Shown one piece after another: positions 1 to 4,406 of a stretch of 8,154 bases of DNA (positions are counted from its first letter, which is position 1; each line of letters begins with the position of its first letter). Position numbers and translations under genes: made by a program. This DNA comes from Bacillota bacterium (GTDB lineage: Bacteria; Bacillota; Clostridia; Peptostreptococcales; Anaerovoracaceae): NCBI GenBank assembly GCA_017621195.1, contig JAGATO010000315.1, forward strand, positions 1 to 8,154, given 5' to 3'. The notes beneath the pieces are model-generated. The model did no database searches, was not told where the DNA came from, and worked only from the letters and a program-made list of their open reading frames with translations.

Positions 1-816
1 CAGGGACTTGCGGATGACCTCCACGGCGATGGTGGGGTTGATGACCAGAGTACCGTTCAGGATCAGATGGGAAGCCACGGCGGTACAGGCGCCCTCTTCT
101 CCGGACAGATCCAGAGTCAGGATGGGGTTCAGGATCTGGGCCAGAGCACCGAACTGGAACCGGATCGTAGGAGCTACGTGGTTGATGGAGCAGGGCAGGG
201 ACAGCTTGCGGATGGCGAAGTTGGACGTGGACGTGGCGGGCAGGGCCACGAAGGTTCCACTCTTGTTGACGAACTCCGCGCGGAAGCGGCAGTTCTTTCC
301 GCCGGTGCTGACGATGCCTTCCAGGATGATTCGGAAGCGGATGGCCCAGGGGCCGATGCGGCTTGCCAGGAAGAACGCCTTGGTGGGAAGGCCGTTTTCG
401 ATGCAGCAGCAGCGCTGAATCTGGGAGATCAGGTTGGCGGTGGAAGCCACGAACTGACCGTTTTCCATGGAGACGGAATCTACGGGGATGCCGTTGACCG
501 TCAGCTGATCGGGGTCGATGTCGCCGTTCAGTAAGAGCTGCTCTACCAGGACGAAGGCGTTGGTTACGGTAAAGGTAGAAGAACAATCCACATCGCAGTC
601 GTTGCAGCAGCAGCCGTTGGGATCGGTTACCTTCAGGCAGACGGTGTAGTCTTTCGGGCAGGTTCGCAGAGACAGCAGCAGAGGACAGCTTTCGTCCTTA
701 TTGTAAGAAAAGACCTTATCCAGATAGACCAGATTGGATTTGGCTTCGGAAAAATCCAGACGGTCGTGATCGATATTGGTTCCGCACAGGGAACCTAAAT
801 GGGAACATGCACTCAT
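1..816 (-). CDS. Cysteine-rich protein of unknown function, C-terminus beyond the window
   Basis: The minus strand is open from an ATG at 816 down to base 1, giving 272 codons with no stop, so the gene continues past the left edge. The start has a TGAGG ribosome binding site nine bases upstream. The protein begins MSACSHLGSLCG and has no signal peptide or obvious membrane helix. It has about 16 cysteines, at residues 4, 11, 44, 53, 60, 69-71, 74, 78, 136-138, 176, 209 and 244, including two CCC triplets (NGCCCNDCD and QRCCCIENG). The rest is rich in short hydrophobic, probably beta-forming stretches with many Thr, Val and Asn. Codons end mostly in C or G, as in a real gene. I do not recognise the family. 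A cytoplasmically made, disulfide- or metal-rich structural protein, such as a spore coat or exosporium component, is one possibility, but this rests only on composition. The gene is divergent from the sigma factor operon. Confidence 0.8.
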   Translation of the reverse strand, partial: MSACSHLGSLCGTNIDHDRLDFSEAKSNLVYLDKVFSYNKDESCPLLLSLRTCPKDYTVCLKVTDPNGCCCNDCDVDCSSTFTVTNAFVLVEQLLLNGDIDPDQLTVNGIPVDSVSMENGQFVASTANLISQIQRCCCIENGLPTKAFFLASRIGPWAIRFRIILEGIVSTGGKNCRFRAEFVNKSGTFVALPATSTSNFAIRKLSLPCSINHVAPTIRFQFGALAQILNPILTLDLSGEEGACTAVASHLILNGTLVINPTIAVEVIRKSL

Positions 817-849
817 ATTCGAATACCTCACATTGGTTTCATACTACTG

Positions 850-887
850 CCGGAGGCGGCCCGTACCCGGAGGCGGTTTCCTCGGGG
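850..887. repeat. GC-rich direct repeat and hairpin in the leader of the cysteine-rich gene
   Basis: CCGGAGGCGG occurs at 850-859 and again at 867-876, a 17-base period. In addition CCCGGAGG (866-873) can pair with CCTCGGGG (880-887) around a six-base loop, with one bulged base. Read on the minus strand this lies about 50-70 bases upstream of the 816 start, so it would be in the 5' leader if transcription starts farther upstream. No T-tract follows, so it is not an obvious terminator. Its function is unknown. Confidence 0.45.
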
Positions 888-972
888 CACAGCCGCGCGG
901 CAATATGTAAGTGAGGAGAAAATCTGAAACGTTTACCGTTCGATTTCAATATATGCGTTGGGGCGGAAAATG

Positions 973-1074
973 ACACCGCGGTCGGTCCGAAGGAGGAAAG
1001 GAAAAAACACCGCGGTCGGCCCGAAGGAGGCAAGAAAAAAACACCGCGGGCGGTCCGAAGAAGAAACGAAGGAG
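973..1074. repeat. Three tandem copies of a 34-bp unit
   Basis: Units start at 973, 1007 and 1041 with an exact 34-base period. Each begins ACACCGCGG, continues with a CGG(T/C)CCGAAG core, and ends in a purine-rich tail. Units 1 and 2 contain the palindrome ACCGCGGT, and all three contain a short dyad around xCGGNCCGa. Units 1 and 2 also contain GAAGGAGG on the plus strand. A partial echo (ACACCGC) lies at 1114-1120. The period is not a multiple of three, which argues against a coding repeat. The array sits just upstream of the sigma factor promoter, so repeated regulator binding sites are one possible reading. Otherwise the region from 888 to 1098 shows nothing I can assign. Confidence 0.8.
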
Positions 1075-1098
1075 GCGCGGCAAAAAAATTTTTCGGAT

Positions 1099-1131
1099 TT
1101 GAAGAAAAGCGAAACACCGCAGCGTTATAAT
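1099..1131 (+). promoter_or_regulatory. Putative promoter of the ECF sigma operon
   Basis: A perfect TATAAT lies at 1126-1131. The best -35 candidate is TTGAAG at 1099-1104, but the 21-base spacer is longer than the usual 17, so the -35 part is weak. The text just before the -10 reads CGTTATAAT, and GAAAC occurs at 1111-1115. These resemble pieces of ECF-type promoters but are not correctly spaced. Transcription would start near 1138, which excludes the ATG at 1130 as the sigma start. Confidence 0.45.
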
Positions 1132-1156
1132 GAATGAAAAGGGGTACGGCTTAGAG

Positions 1157-1687
1157 ATGAAGGAGGTGACGATCATTCTGAGCCGAGACAAAGAAACATT
1201 GGAACGCTGGATGAAAGCGTATTCAGGATTGATCTTCACCATCTGCTATTCCATGACGGGAGACTACTTTCAGAGCGAAGATCTGGCACAGGAAACCTTC
1301 GTTTCCGCCTATCGGGCGATGGGGAGCTTCGATGGGAAGAAAGAAAAGGCGTGGCTGGTGAAGATCGCATCCAACAAATGCCGCGATTATCTGAAGAGCA
1401 GCGCCCGCAGGATGGTTCCCTCGGAGGATCAGGTGTTCGATACGGTAAAGGACACGTCACCGCTGCCGGAGGAAGAAGTGATCGGCGACGACCTGGAACG
1501 GAGGCTGAAGGACCTGTGCGGTTCCCTGCGGGAGCCGTATCGGACGGTGGCCACGGAATATTTTATCCACCGAAAACACCCGGAGCAGATCGCCCGGGAG
1601 ACGGGAACAAACGTAAAGACGGTACAGACGCAATTTTACAGAGCGCGTGCCATGCTGCAGAGGCTTTGGAAGGAGGAACAGCTGTGA
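1157..1687 (+). CDS. RNA polymerase ECF-type sigma factor (sigma-70 family)
   Basis: This is a 176-residue protein of typical ECF size. It directs RNA polymerase to a small regulon, presumably in response to envelope signals. Region 2 spans about residues 18-85 and includes the classic DLAQETFVSAYRAMGSF stretch (about 42-58), then the KAWLVKIASNKCRDYLK segment. An acidic linker follows, then region 4 (about 118-172) with the helix-turn-helix ARETGTNVKTVQTQFYRAR. The start is uncertain. ATG 1130 lies inside the -10 box. ATG 1157 is used here but has only a weak, distant AAGGGG upstream. A perfect AAGGAGGTGA lies at 1160-1169, inside the reading frame, and would instead serve a non-ATG start such as ATT 1175. 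The 3' end overlaps the anti-sigma gene by four bases (GTGA), a coupled sigma/anti-sigma arrangement. The subfamily and target promoters are unknown. Confidence 0.9.
   Translation: MKEVTIILSRDKETLERWMKAYSGLIFTICYSMTGDYFQSEDLAQETFVSAYRAMGSFDGKKEKAWLVKIASNKCRDYLKSSARRMVPSEDQVFDTVKDTSPLPEEEVIGDDLERRLKDLCGSLREPYRTVATEYFIHRKHPEQIARETGTNVKTVQTQFYRARAMLQRLWKEEQL
1160..1169 (+). promoter_or_regulatory. Near-perfect Shine-Dalgarno inside the apparent sigma coding start
   Basis: AAGGAGGTGA matches the full anti-Shine-Dalgarno complement. The nearest in-frame codons at usable distance are ATC 1172, ATT 1175 (eight bases after AGGAGG) and CTG 1178. There is no ATG, GTG or TTG at normal spacing in this frame. 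Either the match is a by-product of the Lys-Glu-Val codons or a rare start codon is used. Confidence 0.45.
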
Positions 1688-2259
1688 ACCACAGGATGAT
1701 AGAACAACATGTGACGGATGAACAACTGCTGCGGATGCGCGGCGGGGCTGCGACGCCGGAAGAAGCGGATCGCTGGCTGGACCACATCGCCGACTGCGAT
1801 CTGTGCGCTCAGCGGATGGCGGAGCTGTTTGAAGAAATCCCGCAGCTGGAAGTGACGCCGCTGTTTTGCGAAAGCGTCTGGCGGGAGATCGAAGAAACTT
1901 CGGAGCAGAGCAATGAACGGATCGTCGTGTCGCGAACCATCGTATCGCGAACCGATGCGGCGGGCAGAAGGAGCGCAGCGGTTGCCGGAGAACGACGGCC
2001 TGCGGCAAGGCAGGAGCGAACGCCGAGGGCCATGCGCAGCTACCCGTTCAAGGTGGTGCTGGCCGCCTGCGTGACGCTGATCCTGATGAATGCGGGCATG
2101 TTCGGATCCAACGGAATCGGGTCGCAGACGCAGCGCGGACTGGCGGATAAAATGTTAGAATCGAAAGAAAAGATTTCACAGGAATTAAAGGATACATCGC
2201 AGCGTTGGAGCGGATTTGCTGATATCTTGGATTTGACGGAGGGGGACGAAGGATTATGA
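1684..2259 (+). CDS. Zinc-type anti-sigma factor, single membrane helix
   Basis: This protein would bind and silence the ECF sigma factor encoded just upstream, holding it at the cytoplasmic membrane until a signal frees it. The start is GTG 1684, seven bases after AGGAGG at 1671-1676 and overlapping the sigma stop by four bases. That gives 191 residues. The N-terminal domain carries the zinc anti-sigma signature HIADCDLC (His34, Cys38, Cys41), preceded by a helix beginning near HVTDEQLLRMRGG. Residues about 72-118 are a low-complexity Arg/Ala/Ser-rich linker. One hydrophobic helix, about 121-140 (FKVVLAACVTLILMNAGMFG), follows. The roughly 50-residue C-terminal part should lie outside and is charged and probably helical (ESKEKISQELKDTSQRW). 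The stop overlaps the next gene (ATGA), so four genes are translated as a coupled unit. The signal sensed by the outer part is unknown. Confidence 0.88.
   Translation: MNHRMIEQHVTDEQLLRMRGGAATPEEADRWLDHIADCDLCAQRMAELFEEIPQLEVTPLFCESVWREIEETSEQSNERIVVSRTIVSRTDAAGRRSAAVAGERRPAARQERTPRAMRSYPFKVVLAACVTLILMNAGMFGSNGIGSQTQRGLADKMLESKEKISQELKDTSQRWSGFADILDLTEGDEGL
1925..1954 (+). repeat. 15-bp in-frame tandem duplication in the anti-sigma linker
   Basis: TCGTGTCGCGAACCA (1925-1939) is followed directly by TCGTATCGCGAACCG (1940-1954), with two differences in 15. It encodes the repeated (V/I)VSRT in the linker between the zinc domain and the membrane helix. The linker length therefore appears to have changed by slippage without breaking the frame. 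Confidence 0.75.
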
Positions 2260-2846
2260 TAAAAAAGAGAAGCAGATTTTTGACGGTGATGTTCGCCGTA
2301 GTGCCGGGAGCCGGGCACATGTGGAACGGATTTATGAAGAGAGGACTGTCGCTGGCGGCACCGTTTTTCGGACTGTGGTTTCTGGCCGACTGGCTGAACA
2401 TCTCGGGGTTAAACATCCTGATGACAGTAGTGTGGTTCTATGCGTTTTTCGACTGTATCAACATGCGGTTCCAGGATGACCAGGATTTTTACGTCATGCG
2501 GGACGACTATCTGTTCTCCATGGGCGATGTGATGCATTTCACCATGGGAAACCGCTGCAACAAGCTCATCACCGGCATCGTAATGATCGCGATGGGCTTG
2601 TGGATCCTGTGGCAGAACGTGGCCATCTCCATCCTTTACGGACTGGGACTCAGCGACCGGATGTGGCAGATCATCCGCGGGATCGAACACACGGTTCCGC
2701 AGGTTGTTGCCGCGGTGATCATCATGTGGATCGGCTGGCGGTTGATCCGCGGAAATCAGGGAAAAGAACGGACCATTCGGGACGAGGAGAAAGAAAGGGC
2801 GCAGGACGTGGAATTCGTACAGGTGGACGATCATGCGCGACCGTAG
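2256..2846 (+). CDS. Multi-pass membrane protein of unknown function, PGxGHxxNG motif
   Basis: This is a 196-residue membrane protein whose ATG overlaps the anti-sigma stop (ATGA). A GGAGGGGG sequence lies upstream. After a basic N-terminus (MIKKRSR) the first hydrophobic segment leads into VPGAGHMWNGFMKRGLSLA. This resembles the PGxGxxYNGxxxRG motif of small TM2-like membrane proteins. Hydrophobic segments lie at about 8-20, 31-47, 54-68, 103-130 and 150-166, with a charged loop (RFQDDQDFYVMRDDYLF, about 70-87) in the middle. The C-terminal 30 residues are highly charged and probably cytoplasmic (GKERTIRDEEKERAQD). I cannot assign a biochemical role. Its position directly after an ECF sigma/anti-sigma pair suggests it takes part in sensing or responding to membrane stress. 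It overlaps the next gene by 14 bases. Confidence 0.82.
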   Translation: MIKKRSRFLTVMFAVVPGAGHMWNGFMKRGLSLAAPFFGLWFLADWLNISGLNILMTVVWFYAFFDCINMRFQDDQDFYVMRDDYLFSMGDVMHFTMGNRCNKLITGIVMIAMGLWILWQNVAISILYGLGLSDRMWQIIRGIEHTVPQVVAAVIIMWIGWRLIRGNQGKERTIRDEEKERAQDVEFVQVDDHARP

Positions 2847-3144
2847 AGTAGGAACGCTCACTCTGGGCGTAACCATGGTGGCGGCAGGTCTGGCCTTTCT
2901 GGTTTGGGTCTTTGCGCCGAAGCTGGTGGACATCTGGCTCTGTTTGAAGTTCTGGCCGGTGGTGTTGATCCTGCTGGGACTGGAGGTATTGGCAAGCTGG
3001 GCCTGTGCCGGAGAGGACAAGCTGCGCTACGACGGCGCCGGGCTGGTGCTGCTGGCCATTCTGCTGATGGGCTGCTTCATGGTGGCAGCTCTCTGGAGCA
3101 CGGCAAACATCTGGGGACCGGGCGAGGGATGGATTCACCTGTGA
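2833..3144 (+). CDS. Small LiaF/LiaI-like (DUF5668-type) membrane protein
   Basis: This is a 103-residue protein with three to four hydrophobic segments (about 7-30, 38-56, 68-90) and short loops. The opening MRDRRVGTLTLGVTMVAAGL and the central FWPVVLILLGLEVL pattern resemble the membrane part of LiaF and LiaI and the DUF5668 family, which in Bacillota commonly accompanies cell-envelope stress regulators. No LiaF C-terminal domain is present. The ATG at 2833 lies 14 bases inside the preceding gene, with AGGTGG at 2821-2826 as ribosome binding site, so it is the fourth coupled gene of the sigma operon. The C-terminus (STANIWGPGEGWIHL) is short and probably outside the membrane. The family assignment is by pattern recall and the exact function is not known. 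Confidence 0.78.
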   Translation: MRDRRVGTLTLGVTMVAAGLAFLVWVFAPKLVDIWLCLKFWPVVLILLGLEVLASWACAGEDKLRYDGAGLVLLAILLMGCFMVAALWSTANIWGPGEGWIHL

Positions 3145-3152
3145 TATTCATG

Positions 3153-3186
3153 GCGGTGCGGAGGGGATTGGCAACCAAACCACCGC
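3153..3186 (+). other. Two-tier hairpin between the sigma operon and the thrC-like ORF
   Basis: GCGGTG (3153-3158) pairs with CACCGC (3181-3186). Inside it TTGG (3168-3171) pairs with CCAA (3175-3178) around CAA. No T-tract follows, so it is not a canonical terminator. It could protect the 3' end of the operon mRNA or structure the leader of the next ORF. Confidence 0.4.
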
Positions 3187-3245
3187 GTATTAAAGTGAAC
3201 GTAGAAACCGAACACATGTGAGCTGCACACAGGGAGGGGAAAACC

Positions 3246-3518
3246 ATGAATACGCGCTTGAGATGCACCCTATGTCACAGTCCTTTCGACGGTCCGGAGA
3301 ATCACTTCGTCTGTCCGCACTGCGGAGGTTCCATCGCTGCGGCCGTAAAGCTGAATCGTGCGGGAATCATCGGCCCGCAGGATAAGGTGGTCTGCGTCCT
3401 GACGGGAAGCGGCCTCAGGGATCTGAAGCTGTTTGCTCGGGAGGAAGCGGTGATTCCGGAGGTTCTGCCCGGCGATATGGACGGCCTGCACAAGGCGGTG
3501 ACCGCTTATCAAAAATAA
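3246..3518 (+). CDS. Internally deleted threonine-synthase-like remnant (zinc ribbon joined to C-terminal tail)
   Basis: This is a 90-residue ORF with a good ribosome binding site (GGGAGGGG, six bases before ATG). Residues 1-28 form a zinc ribbon, Cys7-x2-Cys10 and Cys23-x2-Cys26 followed by GG, like the N-terminus of many ThrC proteins. The sequence then jumps to SIAAAVKLNRAGIIGPQDK and VVCVLTGSGLRD (about 48-59), the hallmark of the extreme C-terminus of threonine synthase. A full enzyme is roughly 350-500 residues. The whole PLP-binding catalytic core, including the lysine that holds PLP, is missing, so it cannot be a working synthase. An in-frame internal deletion is the simplest explanation. 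Alternatively it may be a small zinc-ribbon protein retained for another role, since the frame and ribosome binding site are intact. The 3' end is partly duplicated downstream. The ThrC assignment is from motif recall. Confidence 0.68.
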   Translation: MNTRLRCTLCHSPFDGPENHFVCPHCGGSIAAAVKLNRAGIIGPQDKVVCVLTGSGLRDLKLFAREEAVIPEVLPGDMDGLHKAVTAYQK

Positions 3519-3591
3519 AAGGAAGCGGTGATTCCGACAATCCGGCCGACGATGCGGACGGCCTGTGCAAGGCGGTGACCGCTTATCAAAA
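3443..3591 (+). repeat. Tandem imperfect duplication of the thrC-like 3' end
   Basis: A 72-base unit at 3443-3514 is followed by a 71-base copy at 3521-3591. The first 16 bases are identical, and the last 36 differ at two positions. The middle 20 versus 19 bases have diverged and carry a one-base indel. The period is 78 bases. Each unit ends in the GGCGGTGACCGCTTATCAAAA block. Confidence 0.88.
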
Positions 3592-3613
3592 CAACGTGGA
3601 GAAACGAGATTGA
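3521..3613 (+). pseudogene. Frameshifted second copy of the thrC-like C-terminus
   Basis: In one frame the copy starts EAVIP, as in the intact ORF, but soon runs into a stop. Shifted by one base in the middle it reads DNPADDADGLCKAVTAYQNN and ends VEKRD at a TGA (3611-3613), matching GDMDGLHKAVTAYQK of the upstream copy. It has no start codon or ribosome binding site of its own. It looks like the original gene end or a duplicate that has decayed. The longer tail suggests the ancestral protein ended a few residues later than the present 90-residue ORF. Confidence 0.6.
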
Positions 3614-3677
3614 AAAAGTCGCTGAGTTATGTGACCGTGGTATCATACATTGGTCGCGTGACTTCAGCGATTTTTTT
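3614..3677 (+). terminator. Strong intrinsic terminator after the thrC-like remnant
   Basis: TCGCTGAGTTATGTGACC (3619-3636) pairs with GGTCGCGTGACTTCAGCGA (3652-3670). This is about 18 pairs, including several G-U pairs and a single bulged C, closed by a 15-base loop. Seven T residues (3671-3677) follow directly. A five-A run precedes the stem, so weak termination on the other strand is possible. It insulates the mra cluster from upstream transcription. Confidence 0.85.
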
Positions 3678-3681
3678 GTGT

Positions 3682-3736
3682 CCGCCAGCGCACCGCCAAG
3701 GTGGAAAGGGCCGCTGGCGACCCCGCCAGCGCACCG
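3682..3736. repeat. Direct repeat CCGCCAGCGCACCG flanking an inverted copy
   Basis: The 14-base sequence occurs at 3682-3695 and 3723-3736. Between them CGCTGGCG (3712-3719) is the reverse complement of the CGCCAGCG core of both copies. The middle element can therefore pair with either the left (3683-3690) or the right (3724-3731) copy. No T-tract is attached. It lies between the terminator and the mra control region. Confidence 0.65.
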
Positions 3737-3745
3737 TCATCTAAT

Positions 3746-3765
3746 TTCCCTCCACTTTCCTCCAC
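3746..3765 (-). promoter_or_regulatory. Upstream pair of MraZ-like boxes in inverted orientation
   Basis: On the minus strand GTGGAGGAAA (3765-3756) is followed by GTGGAGGGAA (3755-3746), a 10-base repeat of GTGGAG. This is the same core and period as the boxes at the mraZ promoter, about 130-180 bases away and pointing the other way. An extra operator for MraZ is inferred from that similarity. Confidence 0.5.
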
Positions 3766-3844
3766 GGGATTATTTAGTTGTTTCAAAAAAACTGAACACA
3801 ACATCTTGCGTTTTTGGCCGGAATGGGGTGGGAGATGGGGGAGA

Positions 3845-3854
3845 AAAGTGGAGC
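3845..3854 (+). promoter_or_regulatory. Isolated MraZ-like box
   Basis: AAAGTGGAGC matches the first promoter-proximal box (3897-3906) exactly and lies 52 bases upstream of it. It is followed by an A-tract. A single box would be expected to bind weakly unless the nearby TGGG-rich stretch (3824-3840) contributes. Confidence 0.4.
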
Positions 3855-3880
3855 AAAAAAGAGGGGTACTCCCATTTTTT
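3855..3880 (+). other. Short hairpin with flanking A6 and T6 tracts
   Basis: GGGG and TCCC around 3863-3873 form a four-pair stem with a three-base loop, next to six T residues (3875-3880) and preceded by six A residues (3855-3860). The stem is too short to be a confident terminator. It could stop leftover read-through before the mraZ promoter. Confidence 0.3.
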
Positions 3881-3892
3881 CTCGCAAATTTC

Positions 3893-3921
3893 TTGAAAAG
3901 TGGAGCAAAGTGGAGTATCAT
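3893..3921 (+). promoter_or_regulatory. Sigma-A-type promoter of the mra (division/cell wall) cluster
   Basis: TTGAAA (3893-3898) and TATCAT (3916-3921) are separated by exactly 17 bases, and each matches the consensus at five of six positions. Transcription would begin near 3928, giving a leader of about 30 bases before the mraZ GTG. The spacer and -10 are overlapped by the MraZ boxes, which suggests repression by blocking polymerase. Confidence 0.78.
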
Positions 3922-3926
3922 GGAGA
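3897..3926 (+). promoter_or_regulatory. MraZ operator: three boxes with 10-bp period
   Basis: AAAGTGGAGC (3897-3906), AAAGTGGAGT (3907-3916) and ATCATGGAGA (3917-3926) are consecutive 10-base repeats with a shared TGGAG core. MraZ is known to bind such helically phased repeats upstream of its own gene through a ring-shaped oligomer. The third copy is degenerate because it also serves as the -10 element. This strongly supports autoregulation of the cluster. Confidence 0.8.
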
Positions 3927-3957
3927 CACTAAGCTTAGGAAAGTGGGTACAAGGCTC

Positions 3958-4389
3958 GTGTTGATGGGTGAATACCAAAACTCCATAGACGCCAAAGGCC
4001 GTATGATCATCCCGGCGAAATTCCGCGATGAACTGGGCTATAAGTGCGTCCTGACCAAGGGTCTGGACAAGTGCCTGTACATCTATCCCATGAGCGAGTG
4101 GGAGAAATTGAAGGACAAGCTGTCGACGCTGCCCATGTCCGATCCGGAAGCGCGAAAATTCGTGCGGTATATGTACGGAAACGCACAGGAATGCGAAATC
4201 GATAAGCAGGGCCGAATCTCCATCGCTCCCACGCTGCGCGATTACGCAGAAATTGAAAAGGAACTGGTCACTGTGGGAATTCTGGATAAGGTAGAAATCT
4301 GGAGCAAACAGATCTACGAAGGTGGAGACAGCGGAATGGATCAGGAGCCCGGTAAATTTGCCGACCAAATGAAGGCCTACGGAATTTAG
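3958..4389 (+). CDS. mraZ: Transcriptional regulator MraZ
   Basis: MraZ is the first gene of the division and cell wall cluster. It is a DNA-binding repressor of the AbrB-like swapped-hairpin fold that forms a ring and binds phased repeats upstream of its own gene. From GTG 3958 the protein is 143 residues, the length I recall for Bacillus subtilis MraZ. The N-terminus V(M)-L-M-G-E-Y-Q lines up with the MFMGEYQ start of that protein, which is why GTG 3958 is preferred over ATG 3964. An AAGG at 3951-3954 would suit the ATG better, so the start is not settled. The two characteristic repeats are visible: DAKGRMIIPAKFRDEL near residues 12-27 and DKQGRISIAPTLRDYA near 82-97. The promoter-proximal boxes indicate autoregulation. 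The next gene starts 17 bases after its stop. Confidence 0.95.
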   Translation: MLMGEYQNSIDAKGRMIIPAKFRDELGYKCVLTKGLDKCLYIYPMSEWEKLKDKLSTLPMSDPEARKFVRYMYGNAQECEIDKQGRISIAPTLRDYAEIEKELVTVGILDKVEIWSKQIYEGGDSGMDQEPGKFADQMKAYGI

Positions 4390-4406
4390 GAAGGGAGGAG
4401 ACCGAT

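Noticed and set aside
8..534. Plus-strand ORFs over the first 530 bases
   Set aside because: They run antisense to the continuous minus-strand frame, have no ribosome binding sites, and show no recognisable protein features.
920..940. Palindrome AAACGTTT as a CcpA/LacI-family operator
   Set aside because: The core fits AANCGNTT, but the flanking bases do not match the cre consensus on either strand. Chance is likely.
940..960. CATATATT on the minus strand as a sporulation sigma -10 element for the cysteine-rich gene
   Set aside because: No matching -35 element lies at the expected distance for sigma E or sigma K.
973..1074. CRISPR array
   Set aside because: The repeats are directly adjacent with no unique spacers, and no cas genes are present.
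970..1137. A 55-codon plus-strand ORF (MTPRSVRRRKGK...) through the 34-bp repeats
   Set aside because: It is created by stop-poor GC repeats whose period is not a multiple of three, lacks a clear ribosome binding site, and ends over the sigma promoter.
839..1242. Minus-strand ORFs over the same repeats
   Set aside because: Low-complexity translations (FFLPPSGRPR-type) of the repeat array, with no start signal.
3814..3957. N-terminal extension of MraZ to 3814
   Set aside because: It would cross the promoter and MraZ boxes. Family alignment and length place the start at 3958 or 3964.
3664..4368. A 234-codon minus-strand ORF opposite mraZ
   Set aside because: It is a shadow of the conserved mraZ frame and runs into the terminator and repeats.
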